Assembly: GCF_034702125.1 (NCBI RefSeq)
Contig: NW_026945687.1
Location: 834,502 to 898,501, forward strand
Source of the DNA: Engraulis encrasicolus
Lineage: Eukaryota; Chordata; Actinopteri; Clupeiformes; Engraulidae
Direction: 5' to 3'
DNA length: 64,000 bases
Below, in pieces: positions 23,374 to 34,439 of this stretch. The notes under the pieces were generated by a model. It made no database searches, was not told the DNA's origin, and saw only the letters and a program-made list of their open reading frames with translations. Made by a program: the position numbers and the translations under genes. The stretch's first letter is position 1, and every line of letters begins with the position of its first letter.

Positions 23374-23539
23374 CAGTATGTTTGAAGAGCGCCATCTTCT
23401 GAAGATCTTTCAGAAGCCTTTTATCCAAGACTAGCAACGTCAGGTCCTGATATGCCACCGACCCCTTTCCATCCGTGTCAGTCCATTGGTGCTCATTGAC
23501 CACATGGTGTGGAATGCACTTCCACCTGTTTTGTAGTGC
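23374..23539 (-). pseudogene. Transposase-derived exon, LDKRLLKDL block
   Basis: Acceptor CCCAAAG, donor ACTG|GTAAGA. It reads ALQNRWKCIPHHVVNEHQW, then VLDKRLLKDLQKMALFKHTG, a conserved block of the family. Open throughout, ending in phase 1 as the next exon requires. Confidence 0.75.
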
Positions 23540-24008
23540 CTTTGGGAAAGAAAAGATTCTCAATAATACTATTTCCAGTGTTGCACCAATACCAGTATCG
23601 CCAGGACCCTAATACTACACTAAAATGGTGGTATCGATATCGACCAGTACAAACAAATAGGGCACTGATACCCTTTTACAGATGTTTGTATGACACTTGA
23701 ACTCAGCCTTGAACTTAGTTATTTTATATCAGCGGTATTGAAAAAGTTCTGCTGAATTCACTTTGTACAGTATTACTCTTTTTCCCATTTCACAAAGGTA
23801 GGCCGCAACCTGACAAAGCCATGATAGCAATGATATTACATCCAAGTTGTAGCCTATCCACCTCTTCATATACTATATGAGGCCCGTCACTAGGTTTGAG
23901 AGACAGGGGGGGCTTAGCCCCAGAGGAAGAAAATGCGCGCGCGCCGACAATTTTTCAGCTCACCTGCTAAGGTTTTGTCTATGAATTCATTATTTTAAGA
24001 ACAAAGAT

Positions 24009-24117
24009 ATCCTGCACACTGTCCATTCCACCAACAAACTTCAATACATTGTTTCGGTCATCCGACCTTCTTCATGTTGTATTAAAGTTTGTTGGTGGAA
24101 TGGACAGTATGCAGGAT
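24009..24117. repeat. Palindrome with GGTC/GACC loop stem
   Basis: ATCCTGCACACTGTCCATTC... (24009-24041) pairs with 24085-24117, 33 nt with one mismatch. The 43-nt loop reads, on the minus strand, TGAAGAAGGTCGGATGACCG followed by AAAC, which itself forms a GGTC/GACC mini-stem. See the related palindrome at 34144-34266. Confidence 0.85.
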
Positions 24118-24406
24118 TTCTTTACACTTGAATGACAACCCCACTGGGAAAATATCCTACGCACCTGCCCACCTACAGAGGTGTGCAAAAGCGTCTTCTT
24201 GAACAATTATTTTAAGAGCACCATACCGATTTTTAAACACTAGTTACAATGATTTTTTTTTTATTCACATTTTAATGAACATTCCTTATATGTAAGCTAA
24301 ACAAAACATTTCAAAATGTTTCAACTGATGAATATTATGTACGGAAGTTGAAATGATTAGATAAAAATGCCGAGAGCATAATTTACACAAGGACTAGGAA
24401 CTTTAA

Positions 24407-25238
24407 CCCTCTGAGGTCTAAGGCCTTTCAGAGGCTTTTAGGCTGCTTGCACCACCCTGACATTTTCAAGTATTTTCAACTAACAGTAAGCATCTATGCA
24501 AAAGTGGAATATATGGTTGTATTGTGAAAAGCCTGACAAGAAATAATCTGAAAAAAAAATTGGATGTCATACAAACATGTTTTATTTAAATTGAGTATAA
24601 ACACAACTGTATGAAAGAAACAGGTTTCAGAGGTCTTCAAAAAGTTCAAGAAAACACACAATAAATATATCTAGCCAAGACTTTTGAAGTTTGAATCTTG
24701 TAAACAAATGTGTTGGCAGCATAAAAGTGAAAAGGGCATTTAGAAATGTTTTGTTGTTTTCATAAAAAATGCAAAAAAGAATGACTATGTCACTGCCACT
24801 GCCTGTCTCATTTGAATACTAATGAGATAGGTGTGAACAAACCTCTAATGGCCCACACCCCCCTGTCAATCCCCATGTGCTCTGATAGCCCCAACCCCCC
24901 TGTCACTCTACGTCTGCTGTGTTTACCCTACCTGTCTGAATAGCCACTCAAGCACCGGTACTTTACATGTGAATAGCTATAGGTGTGGCTGCTACAGGCA
25001 GAGAGTACAGAATATGCGAAGATTTCTTTTCACTTTCTTTAAATTGGGCCAGCTATATATATATATATATAAAAAATATAATAAATATAAATATATATAT
25101 ATATATTTGAAATCTGGAAGGTCTGAGGTTTCTAATGGTGTAACTTATGTGTTTCAATGACAAAAACTCACAGAGTTACAGATTTGTTTTTGGAGACATG
25201 TCAAATTGCCCTCTCAAGGGCAATTAGACCTCTATGGG
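24407..25238. mobile_element. 0.8 kb TTAA-type MITE
   Basis: TTAA (24403-24406) + CCCTCTGAGGTCTAA at the left, TTAGACCTCTATGGG + TTAT (25239-25242) at the right. The TIR matches 12 of 15 and the right TTAA has one change. Internal DNA is AT-rich with (TA)n at 25051-25107 and no gene. Confidence 0.65.
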
Positions 25239-26065
25239 TTATGGAGTTACTAACGGCGCATCTCCAGGAGAAGCAGTGATCAGGAAGCAATTCATTCAAA
25301 CAGGTTCCTTACTTGGAAAACTATGCATCCTCGGCAGATATTTATCATTTTTACTCCATTAGTAGCTATTTTAATCAGTTCATGTGTGTTTTCAAACTGC
25401 TAAGACAAATACTAAAGCTCAACTATAATTTCAGGACAATGTCAAATTGATTTATTACAAGGGAATTGTGAGTAAAAATTGGTACTTTGGGTCTGAAGAT
25501 TTCATCCGTGTAAGTAATTACACTTTTCTCGAGGTGTTGTTAGTCACAAAGCACAATCCTCTACCTGTTTCCCCCCCCCGCATACCATATTGCTGTGCAC
25601 CCTGCTTTTATTGCTGTGCAGTAGGATATAAGTGGCATTAAACAATAAATAAGCAACCATGAACTTGTATTAAATGCGCTTTACTGCATTTGTTTTTGGA
25701 AAAATGTAAAAAAAAAAAAAAAAAAAAAAAATGTTTTGCAAAATCGTTTCAGGCGGGCCTAATACTAAAGCCTAACGACGGCCCTGTACTATATATACAT
25801 CCCATACAGAGTAGTATCGGTATGGTATTGGCCGATACTGCACAGTCTGGTATCGGGGCCAAAAAATGGTGTTGGTGCAACACTAACTATTACTTCAAAG
25901 AAATCAAATAGAAAATGTGCAGTACAGGACAAAGGTTTTTGAGTAGTGAGTTATTGGAGGACTAACATTCAGTAAAGATTGACATGGCTGACTGGGCATT
26001 TTTACTTGCAGGAAAGGGTGACTCCAAACTTTTGGACTACTGTATGGCAGCTTTTCATTACTTAC

Positions 26066-26120
26066 CTCAATGTCCCCCTTACTGGTGCCACAGGAAAACC
26101 ACATGTGGTTTACGACAGAC
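26066..26120 (-). pseudogene. 55-bp internal transposase-derived exon
   Basis: Acceptor CTTTCACAG, donor GAG|GTAAGT. It encodes SVVNHMWFSCGTSKGDIE and joins in phase 0 to the next exon (ALQNRWKC...). Its length is far below normal ORF thresholds; it is supported by splice sites, phase and the family pattern NH(L/M)W(W/F).C. Confidence 0.65.
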
Positions 26121-26767
26121 CTGTGAAAGACATAAACATTTGTAATGTTCCTCTTTGTAAATCAATGGAAGTTCAGAAAGATTCAGGGCTGATGGGAAGT
26201 GAAATTACCTGTGACTGAAATCATCAAACACTTTCAAAGACACCATAGATAATTGCCTTTCTTGACAACAGTCAAAGGAGTGGAACTCGCACACCATGCA
26301 GCCAATGCAACAATACATGTTTATTGCATAAAAGTGTGAAGTGCTACCCAAAGTGCATGCAAAACCTTTTCAGTCAGGTGCAAACATGCAAAGGTAAAAG
26401 ACTTACAGACTATGTGTAGTTGCTGGCAGACATGTCAATCAGAAGTTTAGGTAGGTTGATGTATTGACTAGATAAAGCACAGTTTACGTTGTTTTCCCAC
26501 TTAGACAACATACATGGCCGAGCTGAATCCTGAATTTAGGCACCACGGCCGAACTCTATCAGGCCTGAAGGTTGCAGACATACACTTACCTGTTCCAGGA
26601 AAGTAGGATTTCGTTCCCGTTTTTCTTCCCCTTCATCAGCAACTTCTTCCGGAAACATGTGGTAAAAAATGCAGCATAACTTTGGTGAAACACCAACAAT
26701 TTACATATTTCCCCCATACACCCTGTCTGAGCCTTTCATACTTTAGATTTATTTACCTATTGCGTAG

Positions 26768-26934
26768 CCCCTTAATGCGCGCCGTACCTCCAGTGGCACG
26801 CTGTAATAGTCATTTAAATGTAACTACCATAGCACTACAATACTATGACACTAAACAGGCCCTTTAGTAATGCACCACGACTTGGTCATTACCATACTGG
26901 TAACAACAAATTCATAAAGCCGCGTCTTAAGGGG
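26768..26934. mobile_element. 167-bp MITE with ends like the piggyBac element at 44957
   Basis: CCCCTTAATGCGCGCC at 26768 and CGCGTCTTAAGGGG ending 26934 are inverted (13 of 16) and closely match the autonomous element's termini CCCCTTAAGCCGCA / TGCGTCTTAAGGGG. The flanks are GTAG and TTAT, so a TTAA duplication is not preserved. It could be an old mini-derivative of that family. Confidence 0.45.
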
Positions 26935-27778
26935 TTATTTTAGCCACATGGTTGACTATTGCACAGGGTGTGGCTTCTCAATGTTTTTTTTTTGAGAACT
27001 GCCAGTGAGATGATTAATTGTACAACTAGATAGACATAGATAGTAGGGGGGACAATGTTGTTTTCTTGTATGAAAGAATCACACCTCTACAATGGCTCTA
27101 TGACAGGTTCACAGTGGCTCTGCATTGTCTTTTACTTTCTCACTCTCCACACCCTCATAGAGCTTTGAAGCATTGCCGTGCAGACGTGCCCACAGCCACA
27201 GTGTATTGTTTTGTCTGTTGTTCTCACTCCTCTACAATTGGTCTACTATTCTGAGTTGAGCAAAGCTGCACAGGGGTGCGTTTCCGCAATGTTAGCATTG
27301 AACTACAGATGTACTCTGTAGTTATCTACTTACTTCAAGGCAAAATCCGTGCATTTCTCGAAACCTTACTATTTCCACAGTAAGCCCAAAGTAGTGTGGC
27401 TACTTTCCTGAGTCCACACCGCTACTTACTTTCTTGGCATTGCAGTGCGTGACCAAAGAAGCAACAAGAGATAAGCATGATTGCTGAGTCATGATTCAGC
27501 TGTTTCCTCCTAAATTCAGTGCGTGAAGTAGAAAGCAATAGTGTACAACCACCACCAGCACATTTGATTGGATGTCACGACAACGTGACTCCGCTGTTTC
27601 TTCCACAACACACCTTGTAATTTCTTTGTGAAAAAACACGGCCGTGGCATTACAATCTGACACGTCCACACCAATAATGCAGTATTATCCGCATATCGAT
27701 TGGATTTTGTTACAAATCCGAGGTGTAATTTGTAAAATATTTGGACAATAAAATTGTGGTTACTCCCAGAAAATCGTC

Positions 27779-29440
27779 TGTTGAAGTGTCATCCCTAGTA
27801 ACACAGAATGTAAAGAGAACGTTTGACTTTTGGTACTCTAAAGGTTGGGGTTATTACCAAACCAAAATTTACCACTTAGAAACGTTCCCTTTGGTTACAG
27901 TAAAAACCAAGCAGCCATTGGTTCCGGTTCGGTTCTGGATACGTTTCGGATACGTAATTTTTGGTTCTGTTTTGGTTGTCACTGGGTTGCCAGGAAAGTT
28001 TAATTTAAGTTCCCAGAACGATATATGTGTGGTTCCCATTCCATTCCCTCGCCGTTCTCTCACCGTACCTTTATTGCTTTTCATGTTTGTTCCCTCATCG
28101 TTCCCATATGGTTCCCATAACCTTGATGGTTACATTATAGGTCTGGTCACGTCTGGTTCCCTAGACGTGCTCTTGATGTTCCCCCAACTTTGTTTATACT
28201 GTGTTGTTCAGAGCATAAGCAATGATGACTGTCCACCCGATTAAATCATATACGTCTACAATCTACATATTAGTAACAGTATTTCCTCCAGATTTAATCA
28301 TGTACACAATCTATTTTTTTTCTTCCATTTCATTCATTTAACTCAACTTGGTTGGGTTGATCTAAGGTTTGGCTGTGCACACAACATCACACAAAAGATG
28401 TGGTGAGTGAAAGAAATAACTTGAGAACTTGTTACACCTTTGCCGGTACAAGCAGGCCCTTCACAACCAATCTGTCCATCAGCGCCTGGCCAAACCTAAT
28501 TACTTAGGGCTGGTATATCATGATTCAATTGCTTGCACCTGGAAAAACTCCTAATCAATCTGGTCACATGGTACTCTTGAGCCTGTATATAAACCTGCTG
28601 TCAGAGTGCTTTAGTTATTTGCCTGCCTGCCTGCCTGCTGGCTGGTCAGCATGGCACAGCATAGCGCTTGTTTAACTGCTTTGCAAGCAAGCTAATAGCG
28701 CTTTTGGCTTATGGCATTTGTTAGCTACATCTTGTGCCTTGCTTTGTGAGCTAGTCAGTAACAGCACATGTTACATTGCTTGCGCCATTGTGCACTTGAT
28801 GTAGATGGTATGATTATCTTTAAACTTCATTAAGGAAAACATTTGGTATTAATCCCCACTAGATTGTGTTCATACATGCTCAGCTGATATTTCTCTCACA
28901 TTGTGGTACAGTACGGCATATGATATATGAAATATAGACATCATATGTGTTTTCAGTAACTTTAATCATCATTCTAAGACAGCAGTGTGCCAAACTGATG
29001 CCAGGCGCAGGGTGTTTCAGTGATGGTGGAGGATGGGAGGTCGTTAAGTACCATGATCAGGGTACCTCAACTATGGTGAGAGATAGTGGGGCAGGACCAA
29101 AACACATTCACAATAATAAACAAGGTTGGGGGAACATCAGGAGCATGTCTAAGGAACCAAATATGCAACCAACAAGGTTAAGGGAACCATATGGGAACGG
29201 CAAGGGAACAAACATGACATGAACAGGAATAAAGTGACGGTGAGAGAACAATAAGGGAACGGAATGGGAACTACACATATAACATTCTAGGAACGAAAAT
29301 TAAACTTTCCTGCCAACCAAGTGAGAATGGAAAAATAACCAAAAATTACTCTCTGGGGACGTACCCAGAACTAAACTGGAACCAAGGGCTTGTGTTCCAG
29401 GAACCTTCGTAGAACTAAAAATTGTTAGTAGGGATATCCC
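27779..29440. mobile_element. 1.7 kb foldback with about 400-bp inverted arms
   Basis: Left arm (about 27779-28200) and right arm (about 29000-29440) match in reverse complement, for example CAGGAAAGTTTAATT, CGTTCCCATATGGTTCCC and GATGTTCCCCCAAC. GGTTCC and GTTCCC words recur throughout both arms. ATCCCTA(G/C)TAACA forms the terminus. The spacer (28200-29000) has a (TGCC)n run at 28621 and a TATATAAA, but no gene. Confidence 0.6.
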
Positions 29441-29444
29441 TAAG

Positions 29445-29772
29445 AAATTTTTGCGCGGATTTCATTACATAGCCTAGTGGTATTCACGCTTGCATTCCAA
29501 TGGGAAAACAGAAGCCACGCCGGTTCGAATCCACATGGTTGCAGTGCCACAATCTTGGAAATATCTGACAGAAATAGATAATTTATGTTGTGCATTACCA
29601 ACACACACGTGCAGCCAAGGTAAAATGTGTTACACTGTAGGGTCCAAAACACGATTTCACGAGTTGTTGTCAACATGCTGCACACTGGTTTCGAACCCGC
29701 GTGGCTCGCGTCTTCCCATTGATAGGCAAGCGTAAATACTCCTAGGCTATGAAATGAAATTTGCACCAAAAA
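29445..29772. mobile_element. Foldback whose arms look like tRNA genes
   Basis: The left arm carries TAGCCTAGTGG (29470-29480, A-box-like) and GGTTCGAATCC (29522-29532, a perfect B box). The right arm carries the same pattern on the opposite strand (GGTTTCGAACCC at 29687-29698; ACTCCTAGGCTA near 29739). The arms are about 85 nt and clearly inverted copies, about 150 bp apart. It may be two head-to-head tRNA-SINE heads or a MITE with tRNA-like TIRs. Confidence 0.6.
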
Positions 29773-30505
29773 CATTTAAGTACTTGACACGTAAGCCAGT
29801 GCATTTCCGGGAGTAACCAATACTTTCTTATCTAAATATTTCACAAATTACACATCGAAATGAGACGCAATTCAATCGGTATACAGCTAAAAGTATATTA
29901 TTAGTGTGGGATTCATCAGATTCCAAGGATATGACGGTTTTTTTCACGAACAAATGACATGACGTGAATTTGTGTTCTGAACACTCTCGCAGCTGTATCA
30001 TCACTTTGTGTGCATGTCGATTGATTTTCATCGCTTTTGCACCACAGGATTAAAATATATTGACACATTTGTGGTCAAATATGTACTACAAGTTTAGCTA
30101 ATGGGTGGAGTCACACTCTGAAGTAGACTAGCGCTGTGTGTTACTTGGGGTGGCTGAGGTGATGTCTGGACTCAATGGATCTACTCCAGCTGTACTTCAA
30201 CTTCACTGTCGAGATACGGATAGGAGGCGCCTCACTTTCAAAGTCACCACTACTTCAGAGTGCACATTACTCCAAGCAGTAGTTACTTTGTGTGCTAACG
30301 TTCGAGACACAGGAGTTAGCAACTTTTATAGTATCTACTCTGCAAAGTTGCTAACCGACTAGCTACTTCGCCTTTGAGAAATCTACCCCATATCTGTGAA
30401 GGGGTGCAGAGCGGCACCATGTGGTGTCAATGGGGCCTGGTATGTCTCTGTAGGTCCTGAATGTGGATAATATGTGTGTGTTTACAAGGATGGCAAAAAA
30501 CATAC

Positions 30506-30687
30506 CTTTCAAAATACCTGTCAAATTCGTGCTGGACATGAGGAAAGTCTTCCCTCATTATCTTCTGTATTGACGTGGAGCGGTCCGTTGCCATCACCTC
30601 CACATCAACGCCTGTGTCCAGGAGATCGTTCATTCCCCTTCTAAACCCCAGTGGCTCCATAGCGCCAGAGCTTGTGGCCTCTGTACA
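30506..30687 (-). pseudogene. Transposase-derived exon with ATDR motif
   Basis: The acceptor CTTTAG gives TGT ACA GAG in phase with the preceding VQ. It reads CTEATSSGAMEPLGFRRG, then VDVEVMATDRSTSIQKIMRE and HVQHEFDR. Two donors 12 bp apart are possible (after 30518 and after 30506, both phase 2). The usual continuation after HEFD (Trp-His and onward) is not found in the next 4 kb, so an exon is lost or too diverged. Confidence 0.7.
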
Positions 30688-30806
30688 CTAAAGATTTTGC
30701 ATGTGATAAGTAATGAAAATGTCAACATAGCAAGATTAATTCTTTCATAAGTTTGATATCACAACATGAGTAATTGTCATTCTGCAGCCATTCACATGCG
30801 TCTTAC

Positions 30807-31472
30807 CTGGACCAGTTCGGTGTGGAGTATTTCCTTTGTACTGTCCAGCATGAAAGTGTAGTGGCAGTATTTTGCGTTGAAGCCTGGTGAGTCATATCTG
30901 CCATCGCCACACAAGTGAGGCCTCTTTCCTTCCATTTGTTCCAAACATACTCTTGCCAAGAGGGCATGTCTTTGCTCTGTGTACACATGCTCAATAGCAG
31001 GATACAAGTACGCCTTCTGGATGTTGTAAAATGCTGATGATCCAATCATTTGGACACCCATTGTTTGGCACCAGTCAGACAGTTCGGTGTATGTGCCGCC
31101 CCTGAACAGAACAGCTGCAGCTGAAAGTAGATTTACCTCAGGCATTCCTCTTATGTCTGGTGAAGATGTTCAAGTACCAGAATGGCCTCTAAGACACGTC
31201 CATTTCACACTCCTCTGTGCCCCAATATCATAGATGGTCTTTGAATTAATTGGATTCCCACACGTCTGGCACAACTTGAATAGTGTCATTAGGCTGGATT
31301 CATTGACGATGATCTTCTTGCCACTCCAGTCTTCCTTTACACCTTCATCTTCTGATGTTGACCACGATGACGATGTCGTGGGGGTGAGGGTTGACTGATA
31401 GCTTTCATCCGTTTCACCAACTTCAAGGGTGCTTGCACTGGTATCAAGGCCAGGTGTACTTGGGCATGGTGA
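30807..31472 (-). pseudogene. Transposase-derived exon with in-frame TGA
   Basis: The acceptor TTTTATAG lies before 31472 and the donor CCAG|GTAAGA after 30807; 666 bp, phase 0 both ends. It opens with a Ser/Thr-rich acidic linker (TPTTSSSWSTSEDEG), then KIIVNESSLMTLFKLCQTCG, WTCLRGHSGT, TGA (31170-31172), SSPDIRGMPEVNLLSAAAVL, a conserved block with YTELSDWCQTMGVQMIGSS, HLCGDGRYDSPGF and ends HTELVQ. Only one stop in 222 codons indicates fairly recent decay, or a sequencing error. Confidence 0.75.
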
Positions 31473-31951
31473 CTATAAAACAAACAAACAAAGGGTTTCT
31501 TTTAAAATTATATTCCACTAATTTAAATCAGACAGTAGTGTTAGATATACTGAGATAGGTGGAGATATGTGTAGTGGTGAAATAAGAGGTGGGTAGGCTA
31601 AACTGCAGTAAGGAAAAGCACTATTGGTATTTGTTTTATTTACATAAGACATTCAGAACGTATATGACAATTGTGAAGATTACTGGGTACTAATGGTAGG
31701 CCCTATGTCTACTAGATAGTTCCAAAAGTGCACATACTAAGAGGAAGTGCATTGAATGATTCAAGAGGTGGATGAATATGGAACTAGAACAAGGCCATAA
31801 AGATTGTATCCGCAGAAATAAAATTCAGATGTGCAGAATAATTTCACATACGTGCCAGATACAATGTATTTGTGGAAAAACATCTGGCATCTGCAGGTTA
31901 ATTTTGTAGATCTGCACACATATTTTGCATCTCCTAAAATATAAAACGTAC

Positions 31952-32158
31952 CTGTATAAATGTTTTGTAGTTGTGTGGCAGTAGGAGTGTGTACAAATGT
32001 GAATCTGTTTTGCCATGCTGTGCGAACCTCTTCCTGCTCGGAGCTGCAAGCACACAAGTGTGGATCGCTTTTACAAGTCTACGAATTTTGGCCCTCTTTT
32101 GACGGGGGGTGGGGTCATAGGGTGAGAGCCAATCAAAACATCGCTTACTGCCAACCAA
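31952..32158 (-). other. Possible upstream exon or promoter region of the transposase-derived gene
   Basis: A 69-codon open segment (FDWLSPYDPTPRQKRAKIRR...) ends at a good donor (ACAG|GTACGT) in phase 0 with the 31472 exon. It has no ATG in frame. Two ATTGG boxes (inverted CCAAT, minus strand near 32155 and 32135) suggest a promoter and 5' UTR exon instead. Not resolved. Confidence 0.3.
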
Positions 32159-32159
32159 T

Positions 32160-32797
32160 CAGGCTTCGCCAGGAATGACTGAAAACAACGTGGATCTAAC
32201 CACAGCACAGGCAGGCAGCAGAAGGACGCAATCTCTCTTTCTTGTGAAGACCGATATGGAGGAGTCACACACAATCAGGTGCGAAGTTTGCCGAAAGGTT
32301 TGCCCCCTCTGTCCCTTTATGAAGTCCAGTATTGGCAACATAATTATCTGTGGCTTACTAGCTTCTTTGGCATCGTGTCTGTGTCTGTCGCACACATACC
32401 CAGCAACAGGGTCCTGACGCCTCCTGTGTGTGTCCAAGCACCTTTAAACTGTATGCTTGGAAAGTAGTTAGCCTATGTTGCATTAGGTAGTTTTCAAACA
32501 AGCTCCAATCTTTTGAAACCGGACTAGTCATAGAAGAGACCCCCAGACGTCATTGATACTGACATGGGGGGAGGCTACAATTGCTTCAGCTAGCACTTCC
32601 ATAGATAATTTAGAACCACTGTTAAACAACAACAACAAAAACCCAATGTTCAGTACTCAGTAGCCTACTATGGCAATGGAATTCACGTCATGGCTTGTGG
32701 CAAATTGCACAGCCTAGTTTGCTGCTCCATGCTCAGCCAACATTTTAATTTCTAATTTTCAATAGCAAGCTTGTTCAATACATTCTGTAGCCTACAG
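32160..32797. other. No gene recognised
   Basis: Mixed sequence with short open frames on both strands (for example 32175-32417 plus) that show no domain or splice support. CCAAT-type boxes near its left edge may belong to a promoter for the minus-strand gene. Confidence 0.5.
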
Positions 32798-33044
32798 CAG
32801 GGGTGGGGAACCTGTGTCTGTTTTATCCAGCCACCGACATGAGTTTAATGTTATGCCGCTTCACATGAAATATAACACATTTTGTAAAGGACTCTTACCA
32901 ATTATGTTTGCAATAGAGTTCAGTTATATATAAGGGGCGGGCTTAGAGAAGGTGGGGTCGGGGGAAATCCTGGTTCGTGTTCATAATGAGGCCCTTGGAG
33001 GACTTCAACAGCCCTTTGAATGAAAAAAAAGTTCCCCGCCCCTG
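32798..33044. mobile_element. hAT MITE
   Basis: CAGGGGTGGGGAACC at 32798 and GTTCCCCGCCCCTG ending 33044 are the inverted ends typical of a common vertebrate hAT MITE. The 8-bp flanks GCCTACAG and CTATATAG are only half alike, so the insertion is old. No coding content. Confidence 0.75.
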
Positions 33045-33812
33045 CTATATAGTGACTGCAGTTCATCAAACAGTGCGCTCAGAGGTGAAATAGTGTCAAT
33101 CCCCTAACTACAACACATTCCCCTCCCCCACGTATGTGTTTATAGAGGACCATGAAAACAATGGGAAAAAAAATCAGAGCCAATTGATGAACCTCTGCTT
33201 TTTTCTTTAACACCATGAACTCTGTTTTTTGGACGACCCACCTTAGCTCCAGTCCACGTTGTTCTTGGGTTGGGCGTATCAGTCAAAACTTACAGATAAT
33301 GTTATCCTACTGCTACTATACAATGTATACCATTCAAAGAGGGGAAACCGTGAGACCTTTAACAAATGGCTCGTGCTGAGTTAAAACAAAACAAAACAAA
33401 ACAAAAAATAAGGAGCAAACACTCAATGTTTAATTTCAATTTTGTATGACATTCAAATAGGGAAAAGTCCTTTGCGTAAGAATGTTTAACAGAATTAATT
33501 GTTTTTAAAACAAAATGCAAGCTATCATTCATTCATTCAATCATTTAAAAATAAAATGTATACATACTGTTGCATAAAATTGTGATTTGAAAAGTCATGT
33601 TATTAAAATAAATGCAAGGCAAGGCATCTTGAACATTTGCACATGTTGCATTATTAAGGCACACAATAACTTGATATTTTGTGTTGATTTAGAGGAGAGT
33701 AGCCAGCGCTAGTTCTGCTAGTAAGATTCGAATGCCACATGTGCATTTTGCAGAGCCAATCAGCAACCACCACTTCCCTTTATAGTGACATGTCTAACTC
33801 TTGCTGTTGCAG

Positions 33813-34051
33813 GTTCGGGTGGTTAAAAATCTCCTCCTCCATCCCCACCACCACCAGGTTGGTCCAGTCTACCTGTCTGCGGGGTTAAAGGTCCGCTTCC
33901 TGCTGCACAGCTACATCAGGCTCTACTGGCGCAAGAAGACCCGGGCTGATGATTGGACCTACGCCAAAGACTGTCTACCTTCTGTTAAATGCATAGTCAA
34001 TTATCTTCTCATTAAATCGCATTTAACTAATTCCTCTCTCTCTGAGTCTTA
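33813..34051 (+). CDS. Unassigned exon-like segment
   Basis: After a strong acceptor (CTTGCTGTTGCAG, AG 33811-33812) an open frame runs 79 codons to a TAA: VRVVKNLLLHPHHHQVGP, then YLSAGLKVRFLLHSYIRLYW and RKKTRADDWTYAKD. GC-rich codons and a polar/hydrophobic pattern look coding for the first about 57 residues, after which composition becomes AT-rich. I do not recognise it; no partner exon was found. Confidence 0.3.
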
Positions 34052-34143
34052 AGGGCTGAAATATACTTACTTCCTATTTTATTCACCAAAGTCACCAATC
34101 CCTTGTGATACTATAGTAGGGTGTAAATGTGCTACTTATAATT

Positions 34144-34266
34144 TGAAAAATGAAAAAAGGTTGCACCATGCATAGGTTTCTTTATTACAATGAGGAAGGC
34201 AGAACGCCAAAACGCGTCTGTGTAATAAAGAAACCTATGCATGATGCAACCTTTTTTCATTTTTCA
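34144..34266. repeat. 46-bp palindrome with GGC/GCC loop stem
   Basis: 34144-34189 pairs with 34221-34266 with one mismatch (46 nt). The 31-nt loop reads ATGAGGAAGGCAGAACGCCA followed by AAACGCGTCTG, containing a GGC/GCC mini-stem and the AAAC word. The loop pattern matches that of 24009-24117 although the outer arms are unrelated. Confidence 0.9.
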
Positions 34267-34439
34267 GTTTTACAATATTTTAGTCAGCACCCTTAAAAGA
34301 AGAGAAAAATTGTTGGGTGAAGCCTGCTCCAACCTTTATGAACTTTACTTATAATTTGGCCTGCTCTGATTTGTATTTTTTTCTTGTTACTCTGAAGTGT
34401 TAAGACACCTATTGATAGTACGTGGTCAGAAGTAGTAAC

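Larger units (their letters stand above)
23576..25885. mobile_element. 2.3 kb hAT-like element with decayed 8-bp TSD
   Basis: CAGTGTTGCACCAATACCAG at 23576 and TGGTGTTGGTGCAACACTA ending 25885 are inverted. The flanks ACTATTTC (23568-23575) and ACTATTAC (25886-25893) match 7 of 8. TATCG/CGATA motifs fill both subterminal regions. It carries the palindrome 24009-24117, the TTAA element 24407-25238 and an A run (25708-25731). No transposase is seen. Confidence 0.65.
22424..31472 (-). pseudogene. Intron-rich transposase-derived gene, broken
   Basis: Six minus-strand exons can be recognised, and all but one junction join in phase: 31472-30807, 30687-30506 (or -30518), [a missing exon], 26120-26066, 23539-23374, 23000-22849, 22680-22424. 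The joined protein has a Cys pair (CQTCG), GHSG, RGMPEVNLLSAAAVLF, HLCGDGRYDSPGFNAKYC and MATDRSTSIQKIMRE, then NHMWFSCGTSKGD, VLDKRLLKDLQKMALFKHTG and QAFSYEGMRARAFLAIL. I know this pattern as a multi-copy transposase-type protein of fishes. The two Asp motifs suggest a DDE nuclease. Kolobok-like is my best guess, not established. Lesions are a TGA at 31170-31172, where Trp is expected after GHSGT, and a 1-bp loss in the 22849-23000 exon. An exon after HEFD is not found. Confidence 0.7.

Noticed and set aside
27741..28244. 167-codon plus-strand frame
   Set aside because: It lies in one arm of a foldback made of repeated GGTTCC words; the inverted arm is not open in the same way, so coding is unlikely.
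29471..29540. Functional tRNA gene
   Set aside because: A and B boxes are present, but no full cloverleaf could be drawn by eye and an inverted partner lies nearby; treated as tRNA-like foldback.
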